From contig CAMBDW010000005.1 of NCBI GenBank assembly GCA_945865535.1, positions 1 through 64,000 on the forward strand: 64,000 nucleotides of DNA. Reading direction: 5' to 3'. Made by a program: the position numbers and the translations under genes. How positions within the stretch are numbered: the stretch's first letter is position 1; each line of letters starts with the position of its first letter. Positions 17,760-26,707 of this stretch are shown piece by piece. The notes beneath the pieces are model-generated. The model saw nothing but the letters and a program-made list of their open reading frames with translations, had not been told where the DNA came from and did no database searches. This stretch comes from Chryseobacterium gleum. GTDB taxonomy: Bacteria > Bacteroidota > Bacteroidia > Flavobacteriales > BACL11.

Positions 17760-18680
17760 TTATAAGAATCTAGGATTCTTGTATTTTGATATTGCTTTAT
17801 TTGTTTTTATTTTAAAATTATAACCTAACATAACCTCTAATGAATTGCTCATTGGGTTTCCCATAGTAACATCATAACCTACGCCAAATCTTAAATCTTT
17901 AGTAATATCCAGCCCTGCTAACAATATCAAACCTTCATCTAACCTGTAACTAACGCCACCCCACATTTGATTATTGTTTAGATTGGTATATATTAGATTT
18001 GTATTAATATCTAATTGAGATGTTGCCCCATCAGATTTTAAGTAAATAGAAGGATTTAAAGAAAACTCAGAATTTATTTCATGATAATATCCTGATATTA
18101 AAAAATAATGTCTAGCTAAAGGATACTGTTTTCCATCACTCCAATCAACTACTGGCTCTGTCATATGTGCAGATGACAAACCAATATAGATATCTTGAGT
18201 ATTAAAATAAACTCCTGCGCCTAAATCTAACTTAGACCCCTGTACACTGCCAGTAGGAATAGCATTATCTCCTGGCTGAGCATACTGAAAATTAGAACCA
18301 TCAACACCACTTTGAAACATTCCAACAGACATACCCATACCTATTTGACCAACTCCCAACTCGGTACGATAAGCATAAGAAGCTTGTAATCCTAAATTAC
18401 TAAATTCAGCAATTGCGTCTTTTACAATATTAAGACCTAAACCTCCATTTAGAAAAGGAATTTCAGCATCAATACTAAAGTTTTGAGTTGAAGGAGCTCC
18501 TTCAAATCCCATCCATTGTGATCTGTGCAAAACCGAAGTAGCAATTACGCCTCTACTTCCTGCAAAACCAGGATTATTAGCTAATTTATTAAACATATTC
18601 TGACTAAACTGAGGGTCTTGTTGAGCCGAAACCCTAACTACTGATAGCAAAGCTAATAACAATACCAATATTCTGTTCAT
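17760..18680 (-). CDS. porP: PorP/SprF-family type IX secretion outer-membrane protein
   Basis: The N-terminal signal peptide (cleavage near VSA-QQ) is followed by QDPQFSQNMFNKLANNPGFAGS, a strong signature of the PorP/SprF family. The rest is rich in alternating hydrophobic strands ending in aromatic residues, consistent with an outer-membrane beta-barrel. PorP in Porphyromonas is needed for type IX secretion, and SprF supports secretion of the adhesin SprB. Its place directly before gldK reproduces the porPKLMN order of Porphyromonas rather than the stand-alone gldKLMN of Flavobacterium. A 130-base gap upstream probably holds the operon promoter; the best -7-like sequence I see there is TATTTTAG, one base off consensus, with no clear -33 element. 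Confidence 0.92.
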   Translation of the reverse strand: MNRILVLLLALLSVVRVSAQQDPQFSQNMFNKLANNPGFAGSRGVIATSVLHRSQWMGFEGAPSTQNFSIDAEIPFLNGGLGLNIVKDAIAEFSNLGLQASYAYRTELGVGQIGMGMSVGMFQSGVDGSNFQYAQPGDNAIPTGSVQGSKLDLGAGVYFNTQDIYIGLSSAHMTEPVVDWSDGKQYPLARHYFLISGYYHEINSEFSLNPSIYLKSDGATSQLDINTNLIYTNLNNNQMWGGVSYRLDEGLILLAGLDITKDLRFGVGYDVTMGNPMSNSLEVMLGYNFKIKTNKAISKYKNPRFL

Positions 18681-18810
18681 CTAATAATTTTCTCTAAAAA
18701 AAATTCGGCGCTAAAATAAACAATTTTTAAGACTTTGACATAAAGCCAGAAGAACATCTTATTTTTTTTTAAATAAAATTACTTCAAATAATTGTTTTTC
18801 AAATAGTTTG

Positions 18811-19971
18811 CTAGAGAAATTTATTTAACGTTTTTAGCCATCTTTCAGGAATTTCTCCTTGATTTGCTATTTCGTAGTCTCTATATGAGCAAGCAACATA
18901 ATAATTTTGGAGTTCTTTAACTCCTTCTTTTCTGAAAGGCACTCCTATCCACCATCTACCGCTACTTTGACTTTTATAAAAGGTAATTTCATTTTTACCA
19001 TCTTCAAAAGCTACTGTATATTTTGTGCAATCTTTCATATTCGGATTCAACTCATTTTTTCTGATTTTATACCCATCAACAAAATACCAAAGCATCTCTG
19101 CGAGCAAATAAGCCGTCTGATTGTTTACATCTAAATCCTGATTATACTCAAATAAACCAACTGCTGTAATTTTATCGCTAACACCGGCATAACGCATAAT
19201 TTTACAAACATCTTCACCATTTAATCCATTGGGTGACGAATAAACATTAGCACCTGCGTATGCGTGCTGAATAGCTGAAATATCAAAACTTAAAAAATCA
19301 GTATTTCTCATAATTGGTTCCGCCTCATTAAAATTAGCTTTTAACTCACCTAGGCGGATGGTGTCGAAATTCATTGCTTGCAACATATCATTAGCAATAC
19401 TGGAAACAAAGTAAGACTGATAACCTAAATTTGTATAGTGAAAAAGATGACTCGGTTTGTGAGAAATAATCTTTCCTAAATGAGAAAAGGAAGCTAAATT
19501 ATCATCTTCTAAACCAATATCAAACTTGCTATCTACTGCTGTTAAAGTGATAAATTTATCCAATGAAGCATACGCTTTATAAATTGCATAACTCAAATCA
19601 TGTCCACCACCAATTATAAATGGAATAGTTCCATTATGCAAAAGCTCCTCACAAACTTCCTGGATAATTTTAAAAGACTCCTTTCTAGTGGGCATTAGCT
19701 GCAAAGTGCCCAAATCCGCAATTCTAGGCAAATTCTCATGATGAAAGCAGTAAAATGAAGCTCTTATTTTACAATCAGACTCTGATGCAGAATTTTTAGA
19801 TCCCTCATATTCTGGAACATTAAAAATTGCTATTTCGGCAAATTTTACATCCGGAAAAAAATCCTCAGTATGAGTTTCAATGCCTCTACCAATCTGAGTG
19901 GTTTCCCACCTATTTTTATCAGCATATAAATCTGAATTTACTTGATTAAAATAGGACTGAATAGGCTTCAT
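18811..19971 (-). CDS. Arginase/formimidoylglutamase-fold protein with degraded metal site
   Basis: The overall pattern is that of ureohydrolases (arginase, agmatinase, formimidoylglutamase): GGGHD (121-125), a DxHxD-like segment and an SxDxD-like segment in the right order. However, the second motif reads DSKFD (147-151, His replaced by K149), and the third reads SFDIS (228-232, second Asp replaced by S232). Two of the usual Mn ligands are therefore missing, so hydrolysis of formimidoylglutamate or arginine is doubtful and the protein may be a structural or regulatory pseudoenzyme. Length is 386 residues, with about 50 more at the N-terminus than arginases. The ATG overlaps the topA stop by one base (TAATG). 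Such genes are, as I recall, common next to topA and type IX genes in Bacteroidota. Confidence 0.82.
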   Translation of the reverse strand: MKPIQSYFNQVNSDLYADKNRWETTQIGRGIETHTEDFFPDVKFAEIAIFNVPEYEGSKNSASESDCKIRASFYCFHHENLPRIADLGTLQLMPTRKESFKIIQEVCEELLHNGTIPFIIGGGHDLSYAIYKAYASLDKFITLTAVDSKFDIGLEDDNLASFSHLGKIISHKPSHLFHYTNLGYQSYFVSSIANDMLQAMNFDTIRLGELKANFNEAEPIMRNTDFLSFDISAIQHAYAGANVYSSPNGLNGEDVCKIMRYAGVSDKITAVGLFEYNQDLDVNNQTAYLLAEMLWYFVDGYKIRKNELNPNMKDCTKYTVAFEDGKNEITFYKSQSSGRWWIGVPFRKEGVKELQNYYVACSYRDYEIANQGEIPERWLKTLNKFL

Positions 19972-22307
19972 TATTTCTTTTTAAATCTAGATTTTTGCTC
20001 TGGTTGATTTTCCCATAAAGTAATACACTCCTCTCTTGTTAAATCTTTTGGATCAGTTCCTTTTGGAATTTTCACATTTATCTTTTTTGCCTTTGCAGGG
20101 CTTACCTGAATAAACGGACCATATCTTCCATTAAGCACTTGAATTAAAGGATTGCCTTCAAAATTAGTAATTAATCTATCATTATCTGCCTGAAATTTAA
20201 TTTTTATTAACTCTATCGATCTCTCTAGGCTAATTGTTAAAGGATCTTCTTCATCTGTTTTTTTGATAGATGTAAATTGTCCATCATATCTTAAATACGG
20301 TCCAAATCTACCTACTGAAGCTACAATTTCTTTTCCTTCCCACTCGCCAACTGTTCTAGGAAGCTTAAATAGATTCATTGCATCTTCCAATGTAATTGTT
20401 TGGATTGTTTGTCCTTGAATTAAAGAAGCAAATTGTGGTTTTGGTCCATTGTCATCCTCTTGCTTTTCTCCAATTTGAACCATAGGACCAAAAGGACCTA
20501 TTCGAGCAAAAACTTTATTTCCAGTTGCCGGATCAATACCTAATTCTCTTTCTCCTGAAGCTTTTCCAACACTACCAATTACATCCTCTACTTTTGTATG
20601 AAATCCTGAGTAAAAAGAAGCAATCATTTGATTCCAAACTTTTTTTCCTTCAGCAATTTCATCAAATTCAGTTTCTACAGATGCCGTAAAACTATAATCC
20701 ATTATCTCTGAAAAATGAGTTACTAAGAAATCGGTAACTACAACACCAACATCTGTTGGAAAAAGTTTTTTATTTTCAGCTCCAGTAATTGAAGTTTTAT
20801 CTGATTTTGTAAGATTTCCATCTTTTAAAGTTATTAATTGAGAAATACGCTCCACTCCATCACGATTTTCATTTTCAATATAGCCTCTCTTTTGTATAGT
20901 AGTAATTGTAGCAGCATAAGTTGAAGGCCTTCCAATTCCTAATTCCTCCATCTTTTTTACTAAACTCGCCTCAGCATATCTTGCTGGCGGACGAGAAAAT
21001 TGTTCAGAAGCAACAGCTTCAGATAGTTCTAATGCCTCTTCTAACGCAAGTTTAGGCAGCATTGCCTCTTGCTCCTCATTATAATCATCCTTTCCTTCTA
21101 AATACACTTTCATGAAACCTTCAAAAGTAATCACCTCTCCTTTTGCTATAAACTGTTCATCTGTATTTGATAAATTGATTTTAACAGTAGTTCTATCAAA
21201 CTGAGCCTCTGTCATTTGAGACGCAATAGTTCTTTTCCAAATCAAATCATACAATCTTTGATGAGAGCTATCGCCATCAACCGTTTTATTATTCATATAA
21301 GAAGGTCTGATTGCCTCATGAGCTTCTTGCGCACCCTTCGCTTTATTAGTATAAACTCTTCTTTGAGAATACTCCTTTCCGTACAGAGATGAAATTGCTT
21401 GCTCTGCTGCAGCCAATGCGTCATTAGATAAATTTACGCTATCGGTTCTCATATAAGTTATTTTACCTGCCTCATATAATTTTTGAGCCACTATCATAGT
21501 TTGATTCACAGAAAAACCAAGTTTACGAGATGCTTCTTGCTGCAAAGTAGAAGTTGTAAATGGAGCAACAGGTGATTTTTTAGCTGGATACTGCTCTAAA
21601 GATCCTACTGAAAAAGTAGCATCTTTACACTTTTGCATAAATGCATAAGCATCTTCATTATTATCAAATTTTTGAGGCAATTCAGCCTTTACCACTTTTC
21701 CCTCCAAATTAAGCAAAAATGCCACAACTTTATAAGATGAAACGGAAGTAAAATGAGTAATTTCATTTTCACGCTCAACAATTAAACGAACAGCAACCGA
21801 TTGTACACGACCAGCTGAAAGCCCATGCTTTACTTTTCTCCAAAGAACAGGTGAAAGCTCAAATCCTACCAATCTGTCCAATACACGTCTTGCCTGCTGA
21901 GCGTTTACTAAATTAGTATTTAAAACTCTTGGATTTTCCACAGCATGAGTAATTGCTTTTTTTGTGATTTCATGAAAAACAATTCTTTTAGTAGTACTCG
22001 CATCTAATTTTAAAGCTTCTGTCAGATGCCAAGCAATAGCCTCTCCCTCTCGATCCTCATCAGTTGCGAGCCAAACAGTTTCCGCTTTTTTTGCAATACT
22101 TCTTAAATGACTAACAACTTTTGTTTTATCTTCTGATATAACATAATTAGGGGTAAAACCATTTGCAATATCAATAGCCATTCCTCCTTTTTTAGGCAAG
22201 TCTCTAATATGTCCAATACTAGATTCTACAACAAAATCATTGCCTAAAAATCCTTGAATAATTTTCTTTTTTGCTGGGGATTCAACAATTACTAAGTTTT
22301 TTGCCAT
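19971..22307 (-). CDS. topA: DNA topoisomerase I
   Basis: Type IA topoisomerase that relaxes negative supercoils by cutting one strand. The Toprim domain begins with LVIVESPAKKKII (5-17) and carries the metal-binding DEDREGEAIAWH (83-94). The active-site tyrosine is Y285 in ITYMRTDSVNLS. The cap and gate region has ARRVLDRLVGFELSP (139-153) and SAGRVQSVAVRLIVERE. The C-terminus has TopA repeat domains with FGPYLRYDG and RYGPFIQVSP and a basic tail, but no tetracysteine zinc fingers. At 778 residues it is slightly shorter than many Bacteroidota homologues. It is transcribed divergently from miaB and heads a short topA-arginase-like unit. Confidence 0.97.
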   Translation of the reverse strand: MAKNLVIVESPAKKKIIQGFLGNDFVVESSIGHIRDLPKKGGMAIDIANGFTPNYVISEDKTKVVSHLRSIAKKAETVWLATDEDREGEAIAWHLTEALKLDASTTKRIVFHEITKKAITHAVENPRVLNTNLVNAQQARRVLDRLVGFELSPVLWRKVKHGLSAGRVQSVAVRLIVERENEITHFTSVSSYKVVAFLLNLEGKVVKAELPQKFDNNEDAYAFMQKCKDATFSVGSLEQYPAKKSPVAPFTTSTLQQEASRKLGFSVNQTMIVAQKLYEAGKITYMRTDSVNLSNDALAAAEQAISSLYGKEYSQRRVYTNKAKGAQEAHEAIRPSYMNNKTVDGDSSHQRLYDLIWKRTIASQMTEAQFDRTTVKINLSNTDEQFIAKGEVITFEGFMKVYLEGKDDYNEEQEAMLPKLALEEALELSEAVASEQFSRPPARYAEASLVKKMEELGIGRPSTYAATITTIQKRGYIENENRDGVERISQLITLKDGNLTKSDKTSITGAENKKLFPTDVGVVVTDFLVTHFSEIMDYSFTASVETEFDEIAEGKKVWNQMIASFYSGFHTKVEDVIGSVGKASGERELGIDPATGNKVFARIGPFGPMVQIGEKQEDDNGPKPQFASLIQGQTIQTITLEDAMNLFKLPRTVGEWEGKEIVASVGRFGPYLRYDGQFTSIKKTDEEDPLTISLERSIELIKIKFQADNDRLITNFEGNPLIQVLNGRYGPFIQVSPAKAKKINVKIPKGTDPKDLTREECITLWENQPEQKSRFKKK

Positions 22308-22372
22308 AAGTTTTATTGTTAGAAATTTTTGGCAAATAAAAAACTTTTTTTAAATAAAGCCACAAAAATTAA

Positions 22373-22431
22373 TGACAGTTTGTATTATATTATTATAATA
22401 TAAGTAAAATGAAGTACTGTCATATTGTCAG
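22373..22431. promoter_or_regulatory. TGTC/GACA half-sites in the topA-miaB divergent region
   Basis: Three copies of a six-base element lie upstream of miaB: TGACAG at 22373, CTGTCA at 22417 and TGTCAG at 22426. The last two form a TGTCA direct repeat with 9-base phase. The same half-site recurs upstream of groES. They may be operator or enhancer sites, perhaps for the sigma-54 activator encoded just downstream, but this is inference from pattern only. Confidence 0.35.
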
Positions 22432-22438
22432 TTTTTAT

Positions 22439-22446
22439 TATTTTTG
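22439..22446 (+). promoter_or_regulatory. -7 promoter element of miaB operon
   Basis: TATTTTTG followed by CA is a full match to the Bacteroidota -7 consensus TAnnTTTG, 15 bases before the miaB ATG. A weak -33 (CTG at 22417, 19 bases spacing) is the only partner seen. The implied leader is under 15 bases. Confidence 0.55.
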
Positions 22447-22461
22447 CACTTTAAAAAGGCA

Positions 22462-23907
22462 ATGAGTACAAAAGAATTTTTAGTAAATAAAATTGATGAA
22501 AGCAAACAAGGAGAGGTTTTGCAATTATCTAAAAACAAAAAAACAAGCCGCAAAATGTATATTGAAAGTTACGGTTGTCAAATGAATTTTTCAGATAGCG
22601 AAATTGTTGCCTCTATACTTACTGGTGAAGGTTTTTCTACAACAAAAGATATTACTATTGCAGATTTAGTATTTGTAAATACTTGCTCAATTAGAGAGAA
22701 AGCAGAGCTTACAGTTCGTAAACGATTAGAATTCTATAATTCAATAAAAAGAGACAAAAATCCAAAAATGTTAGTTGGAGTTTTAGGTTGTATGGCTGAA
22801 AGATTAAAAGAGACATTTTTAGAAGAAGAAAAATTAGTCGATATTGTTGTAGGTCCTGACTCTTATAGAGATTTGCCAAACCTAATAAAAGAAGTAGAAG
22901 ATGGGAAAAAAGCAGTAAATGTTATCCTCTCACTAGAAGAAACATATGCCGATATCAACCCCGTAAGATTAGGAGGAAACGGTGTTACTGCATTTGTATC
23001 AATCACTAGAGGATGCGATAATATGTGTTCTTTTTGTGTAGTACCTTTTACTAGGGGAAGAGAAAGAAGCAGAGATCCTAAAAGTATTCTAAAAGAATGT
23101 ACGGAATTATTTAATAATGGGTATAGAGAAATTACTTTACTCGGGCAAAATGTAGATTCTTATCTTTGGTATGGTGGAGGGGCAAAAAAAGACTTTAAAA
23201 AAGCAAATTCTCAAGCACAAAAAAATAGCTTAAAATTTGCTGATTTACTTGATCAAGTAGCGCAAATAAATCCTTTTTTAAGAATACGGTTTTCTACATC
23301 AAATCCTCAAGACATGGGTATGGATGTAATTGATACGATAACTAAACACGATAATATTTGCAAATACATTCATCTTCCAGTACAATCTGGAAGTAGCAGA
23401 GTGCTAAAGTTAATGAATAGAGGATATACTAAAGAAGAGTACATCAAACTAATTGACAATATAAAAGAAAGAATTCCTAATTGCGCTATTTCAATGGATA
23501 TGATTGTAGGTTTCTGCTCAGAAACAGAAGAAGATCATCAGCAAACATTAGCGTTGATGGATTATGTAAAATATGATTTCGGATATATGTTTAAATATTC
23601 TGAACGGCCAAACACCCCTGCTGCACGAATGGAAGATGATACACCAGAAGAAATAAAACAAAGACGGCTTGCTGAAATTATTGAAAAGCAACAAGCCCAT
23701 TCTTTTTTACACATGAAAGAGAAAGTTGGAAAAACTTTAGAAGTACTTATTGAAGGTGTTTCTAAAAAATCAAACCAACATTTTTATGGAAGAACAACTT
23801 ATAATTCAGCTGTAATTTTTGAAAAAGGCAAGCATAAACTCGGTGATTATGTAATGGTGAAAATTGAAGATTGCACTTCTGCAACTTTAAAAGGAAAAGT
23901 AATTTAA
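22462..23907 (+). CDS. miaB: tRNA-2-methylthio-N6-isopentenyladenosine synthase
   Basis: Radical-SAM methylthiotransferase that adds the 2-methylthio group to i6A37 of tRNAs. The N-terminal UPF0004 domain has [15 protein letters not shown] with the first cluster cysteine, and further cysteines in [10 protein letters not shown] and [10 protein letters not shown]. The radical-SAM CxxxCxxC is [25 protein letters not shown] domain closes the protein (from about residue 415). I chose ATG 22462 rather than the in-frame TTG at 22444, because the TTG is part of the -7 promoter box; this gives 481 residues. It is the first gene of a run that continues with the sigma-54 activator 2 bases after its stop. 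Confidence 0.96.
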   Translation: MSTKEFLVNKIDESKQGEVLQLSKNKKTSRKMYIESYGCQMNFSDSEIVASILTGEGFSTTKDITIADLVFVNTCSIREKAELTVRKRLEFYNSIKRDKNPKMLVGVLGCMAERLKETFLEEEKLVDIVVGPDSYRDLPNLIKEVEDGKKAVNVILSLEETYADINPVRLGGNGVTAFVSITRGCDNMCSFCVVPFTRGRERSRDPKSILKECTELFNNGYREITLLGQNVDSYLWYGGGAKKDFKKANSQAQKNSLKFADLLDQVAQINPFLRIRFSTSNPQDMGMDVIDTITKHDNICKYIHLPVQSGSSRVLKLMNRGYTKEEYIKLIDNIKERIPNCAISMDMIVGFCSETEEDHQQTLALMDYVKYDFGYMFKYSERPNTPAARMEDDTPEEIKQRRLAEIIEKQQAHSFLHMKEKVGKTLEVLIEGVSKKSNQHFYGRTTYNSAVIFEKGKHKLGDYVMVKIEDCTSATLKGKVI

Positions 23908-23909
23908 TT

Positions 23910-25085
23910 ATGAATGCAGAGCAGGCAAAACAAAGATTTGGCATTATAGGAAACAGTCCTAAATTAGAGCGCGCTATTGATGTTTGCTTACAAGTGGCTC
24001 CAACTGATATTTCAATTTTAGTTGTTGGAGAAAGTGGTACGGGTAAGGAAAGTATTCCTAAAATTATCCATCAAAATAGTAAGCGAAAACACAATCCGTA
24101 CATTGCCGTAAATTGCGGAGCGATACCGGAAGGAACTATAGATTCTGAACTTTTTGGGCATGAAAAAGGATCCTTTACTGGCGCACACGAAAGTAGAAAA
24201 GGATATTTTGAAGCTGCTGATGGAGGTACTATATTTTTAGATGAAGTTGGAGAATTACCGATTGCATCACAAGCCAGATTATTAAGGGTTTTAGAAAATG
24301 GAGAAATCATAAAAGTAGGATCATCAAAAGCACAAAAAATTGATGTGAGAATAATTGCGGCAACAAATATAAACTTGCTACAAGCAATAGCAAATGGAAA
24401 ATTTAGAGAAGACTTGTATTACCGTTTAAATACCATTAGCATTAATTTGCCAGCACTAAGAGATAGAGGAGATGATATTAACCTTCTTTTTAGAAAATTT
24501 GCTGCTGATTTTGCGGATCAATACAACACTCCTCCTATCCGACTAACTGATGATGCATTACATGTTCTACAAAACTATAATTGGCCTGGAAATATTAGGC
24601 AATTAAGAAATTTTGTAGCCCAATTATCAGTAATTGAAACCGAAAGAATGGTAAGTTCTGAGAAACTACAAGCTCAGTTACCAAATATTGCCACTAGTGG
24701 CATTGTAAAGTATGAAGACAAAAATAAAGCTGATTTATCAGAAAGAGAAATCCTTTACAAAGTGCTTTTTGATATGAAAAGAGACCTTACCGAACTTAAA
24801 AAGATTACTTTTGACTTGATCCAAAAAGAAGGAAGTACTGAGATTATGCAATCCGTAAATCCAACAATTTTTAATAACACTGAAGAGGATGGCATCATGA
24901 TAAATCAAGCAAAGGAACCCAGAACTATTAATATTGAGGAATCCTTGTCCTTATTTGAACAAGAAAAAAAATTGATTGAAAAATCATTAGTAAAACACAA
25001 AGGAAAAAGAAAAAATGCGGCTGCCGAACTAGGAATATCAGAGAGAACACTATATCGTAAATTAAAAGAACTGGGATTAGAATGA
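23910..25085 (+). CDS. Sigma-54-dependent transcriptional activator without sensor domain
   Basis: AAA+ enhancer-binding protein that remodels RNA polymerase-sigma-54 at -24/-12 promoters. Residues 1-30 are a short N-terminus with no receiver, PAS or GAF domain, as in PspF. The AAA+ domain has Walker A GESGTGKE (40-47), the sigma-54 contact loop GSFTGA (87-92, Ser for the usual Ala) and Walker B GTIFLDE (106-112). About 100 residues of low similarity follow, then a Fis-type helix-turn-helix in the last 30 residues ([19 protein letters not shown]). The ATG at 23910 is chosen over a TTG inside miaB. The stop TGA overlaps the lptE ATG (ATGA). The nearest sigma-54-like promoter in the window is upstream of groES, 1.6 kb downstream. 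Confidence 0.93.
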   Translation: MNAEQAKQRFGIIGNSPKLERAIDVCLQVAPTDISILVVGESGTGKESIPKIIHQNSKRKHNPYIAVNCGAIPEGTIDSELFGHEKGSFTGAHESRKGYFEAADGGTIFLDEVGELPIASQARLLRVLENGEIIKVGSSKAQKIDVRIIAATNINLLQAIANGKFREDLYYRLNTISINLPALRDRGDDINLLFRKFAADFADQYNTPPIRLTDDALHVLQNYNWPGNIRQLRNFVAQLSVIETERMVSSEKLQAQLPNIATSGIVKYEDKNKADLSEREILYKVLFDMKRDLTELKKITFDLIQKEGSTEIMQSVNPTIFNNTEEDGIMINQAKEPRTINIEESLSLFEQEKKLIEKSLVKHKGKRKNAAAELGISERTLYRKLKELGLE

Positions 25086-25579
25086 AACAAATTTTCAGCA
25101 TAGTATTAGCAAGTATTTTTATGACTTCTTGCGGAATTTACTCCTTTACAGGAGCTTCCATCCCAACTGAAGCTAAAACGGTATCTGTTGCTTATTTTAC
25201 AACAACTGCAACTAATTCGCCATCCTCATTAAACCAAACAATTACTGAGGGCTTAAAAGATCTTTTTCTATCTCAAACCAATCTTGACTTAACAGAGTTA
25301 GAAGGAGATCTTAGTTTTAGTGGTCAAATAACTAAATATCAGCTAAGTCCAATGGCAATACAAGCCAATGAAACTGCTGGGCAAAATCGCTTAACAATAG
25401 ACATAAAAGTAAAATACACCAATAGTTTTGATGACAAACAAAATTTTGAAAGTACTTTTAGTCGTTATCGTGATTTTAGCAGCTCGCAAAACTTAGCTGA
25501 TGTAGAAATTGTTTTGATTGAAGAAATCACTAAAGAGCTTTTAGAAGATGTGTTTAACAAAGCATTTGTAAACTGGTAA
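25082..25579 (+). CDS. lptE: LptE-family LPS-assembly lipoprotein
   Basis: Outer-membrane lipoprotein that plugs the LptD barrel and assists LPS delivery to the cell surface. The signal peptide ends in the lipobox FMTSC (C17), followed by [11 protein letters not shown], a form typical of Bacteroidota LptE. The 165-residue length is normal, and the mature part alternates strands and two helices as in the family. It is translationally coupled to the sigma-54 activator upstream (ATGA) and overlaps the next gene by one base (TAATG), so it is firmly part of the miaB-secG run. lptB lies elsewhere in the window, at about 50.2 kb. Confidence 0.87.
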   Translation: MKQIFSIVLASIFMTSCGIYSFTGASIPTEAKTVSVAYFTTTATNSPSSLNQTITEGLKDLFLSQTNLDLTELEGDLSFSGQITKYQLSPMAIQANETAGQNRLTIDIKVKYTNSFDDKQNFESTFSRYRDFSSSQNLADVEIVLIEEITKELLEDVFNKAFVNW

Positions 25580-26250
25580 TGAATACTGAAAAAATCATAG
25601 CATTAATTAACGCTCCTCAAAACATTTTAAGTTTAGATGTTACTAATTTAGACAGCCTGATTTTAAAACATCCTTATTTTCAAAGCGGGCAATTATTACT
25701 TGCCAAAGGATTACTGAATACTGATAGTATACGCTACAACCAACAATTAAAAAAAGCTGCTGCTTATTCCTTAGATAGAAAGAAACTTTTTAGCCTAATT
25801 ACTTTAAACAAAATCAGCAAAACTGAAGCTATAGTTATTAAAGAGTTACAAGCAGAATCAATAGAAGAAAAATTAGAGCTTGGTAAGCCTTTGGCATTTA
25901 ACGAAAGTGAAAATCACTCATTTTCTGAATGGCTAACATTATTAAATGTTAAAAAAATTGAAAGAAAAGAAAATCAAAATGAAGTGAGCTTAATAGATAA
26001 TTTCTTGGAAAAAGAAGTAAAAATAAGCAAGCCTAAAAAAGAAGCTTTTTTTAACCCAATAGATGTTGCTAAGGAAAGTTTAATTGAAAATGATGATTTA
26101 GTTACTCCTACTTTAGCAAAGGTTTATTTGGAGCAAGGGCATTACGAAAAGGCTATTTCCGCTTATGAAAAATTAATTTTGAAATATCCGGAAAAAAGTA
26201 CTTTCTTTGCAGCCCAAATAAAATTGATTAGTAAATTAAATAATAAATAA
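25579..26250 (+). CDS. Uncharacterised TPR-like protein between lptE and secG
   Basis: A 223-residue protein without signal peptide or membrane helix, rich in Lys, Glu and Leu. The last 45 residues (TPTLAKVYLEQGHYEKAISAYEKLILKYPEKS) form a clear single tetratricopeptide repeat. The N-terminal part has HPYFQSGQLLLAKGLL, which looks like an additional helical hairpin. The function is unknown. Its overlap with lptE (TAATG) and the 1-base gap before secG suggest a cytoplasmic partner of envelope biogenesis or secretion; this is inference. I recall similar proteins in the same position in other Bacteroidota. Confidence 0.8.
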   Translation: MNTEKIIALINAPQNILSLDVTNLDSLILKHPYFQSGQLLLAKGLLNTDSIRYNQQLKKAAAYSLDRKKLFSLITLNKISKTEAIVIKELQAESIEEKLELGKPLAFNESENHSFSEWLTLLNVKKIERKENQNEVSLIDNFLEKEVKISKPKKEAFFNPIDVAKESLIENDDLVTPTLAKVYLEQGHYEKAISAYEKLILKYPEKSTFFAAQIKLISKLNNK

Positions 26251-26251
26251 A

Positions 26252-26581
26252 ATGTATACTGTTTTTGCAATCTTAATTATCATCACTTCTATACTATTAG
26301 TATTGGTTGTTTTAGTTCAAAACCCTAAAGGAGGAGGGTTGTCCTCATCATTTGGAGGAGGTGCTGGAAACCAAATTATGGGAGCTAAAAAAACAACTGA
26401 TTTTTTAGAAAAAGCTACATGGACTCTAGCGATTGCATTAATTGTTTTGTCATTAGCGTCTAACTTTGCTATTCCAAGACAAAAAACTGACGAGCCGACT
26501 GATATGAAAGCGCAAGAACAAATTGATGATGCTGTTATTCCTAACTTGCCAGCTGCTCCTACTGCTCCCGCTGCTGAATAA
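26252..26581 (+). CDS. secG: Preprotein translocase subunit SecG
   Basis: Small membrane subunit of the SecYEG channel. Two hydrophobic helices (about residues 2-22 and 52-72) flank the conserved loop VLVQNPKGGGLSSSFGG and GAGNQIMGAKKTTDFLEKATW. The C-terminus has a short acidic and Ala/Pro-rich tail. At 109 residues it is typical. It begins 1 base after the TPR-like gene and ends the run that starts at miaB; a 126-base regulatory gap separates it from groES. Confidence 0.95.
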   Translation: MYTVFAILIIITSILLVLVVLVQNPKGGGLSSSFGGGAGNQIMGAKKTTDFLEKATWTLAIALIVLSLASNFAIPRQKTDEPTDMKAQEQIDDAVIPNLPAAPTAPAAE

Positions 26582-26586
26582 TTTAC

Positions 26587-26621
26587 GACAAATTTGCCTG
26601 TCTTATAAATTTGTCTGACAG
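26587..26621. promoter_or_regulatory. Inverted repeats with TGTC/GACA half-sites upstream of groES
   Basis: A perfect inverted repeat GACAAATTT / AAATTTGTC (26587-26595 and 26607-26615, 11-base loop) overlaps a second palindrome TGTC-T-GACA (26612-26620). A further CTGTC lies at 26598. The group is centred about 75 bases upstream of the predicted sigma-54 start, the usual distance for an enhancer. It could alternatively be a weak secG terminator, though no U-run follows. Confidence 0.45.
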
Positions 26622-26651
26622 AATTTCATTTATTAAGGAGTCAAATTAGTA

Positions 26652-26667
26652 TGGCACAGTTTGTGCA
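26652..26667 (+). promoter_or_regulatory. Sigma-54-type -24/-12 promoter of groESL
   Basis: TGGCACAGTTTGTGCA has GG and GC exactly 10 bases apart and matches the consensus TGGCACG-N4-TTGCA at all but two positions. The predicted start is near 26677, about 30 bases before the groES ATG. I found no TAnnTTTG box closer to groES. Sigma-54 control of groESL fits the activator gene located upstream on the same strand. Confidence 0.65.
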
Positions 26668-26707
26668 ATAGTATATAATCAGAATTAACAATTTAAATTT
26701 AAAAACT

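Noticed and set aside
22444-22461. TTG start extending miaB by 6 codons
   Set aside because: The TTG is the end of a perfect -7 promoter box, so it cannot be part of the message from that promoter. The ATG at 22462 is used instead.
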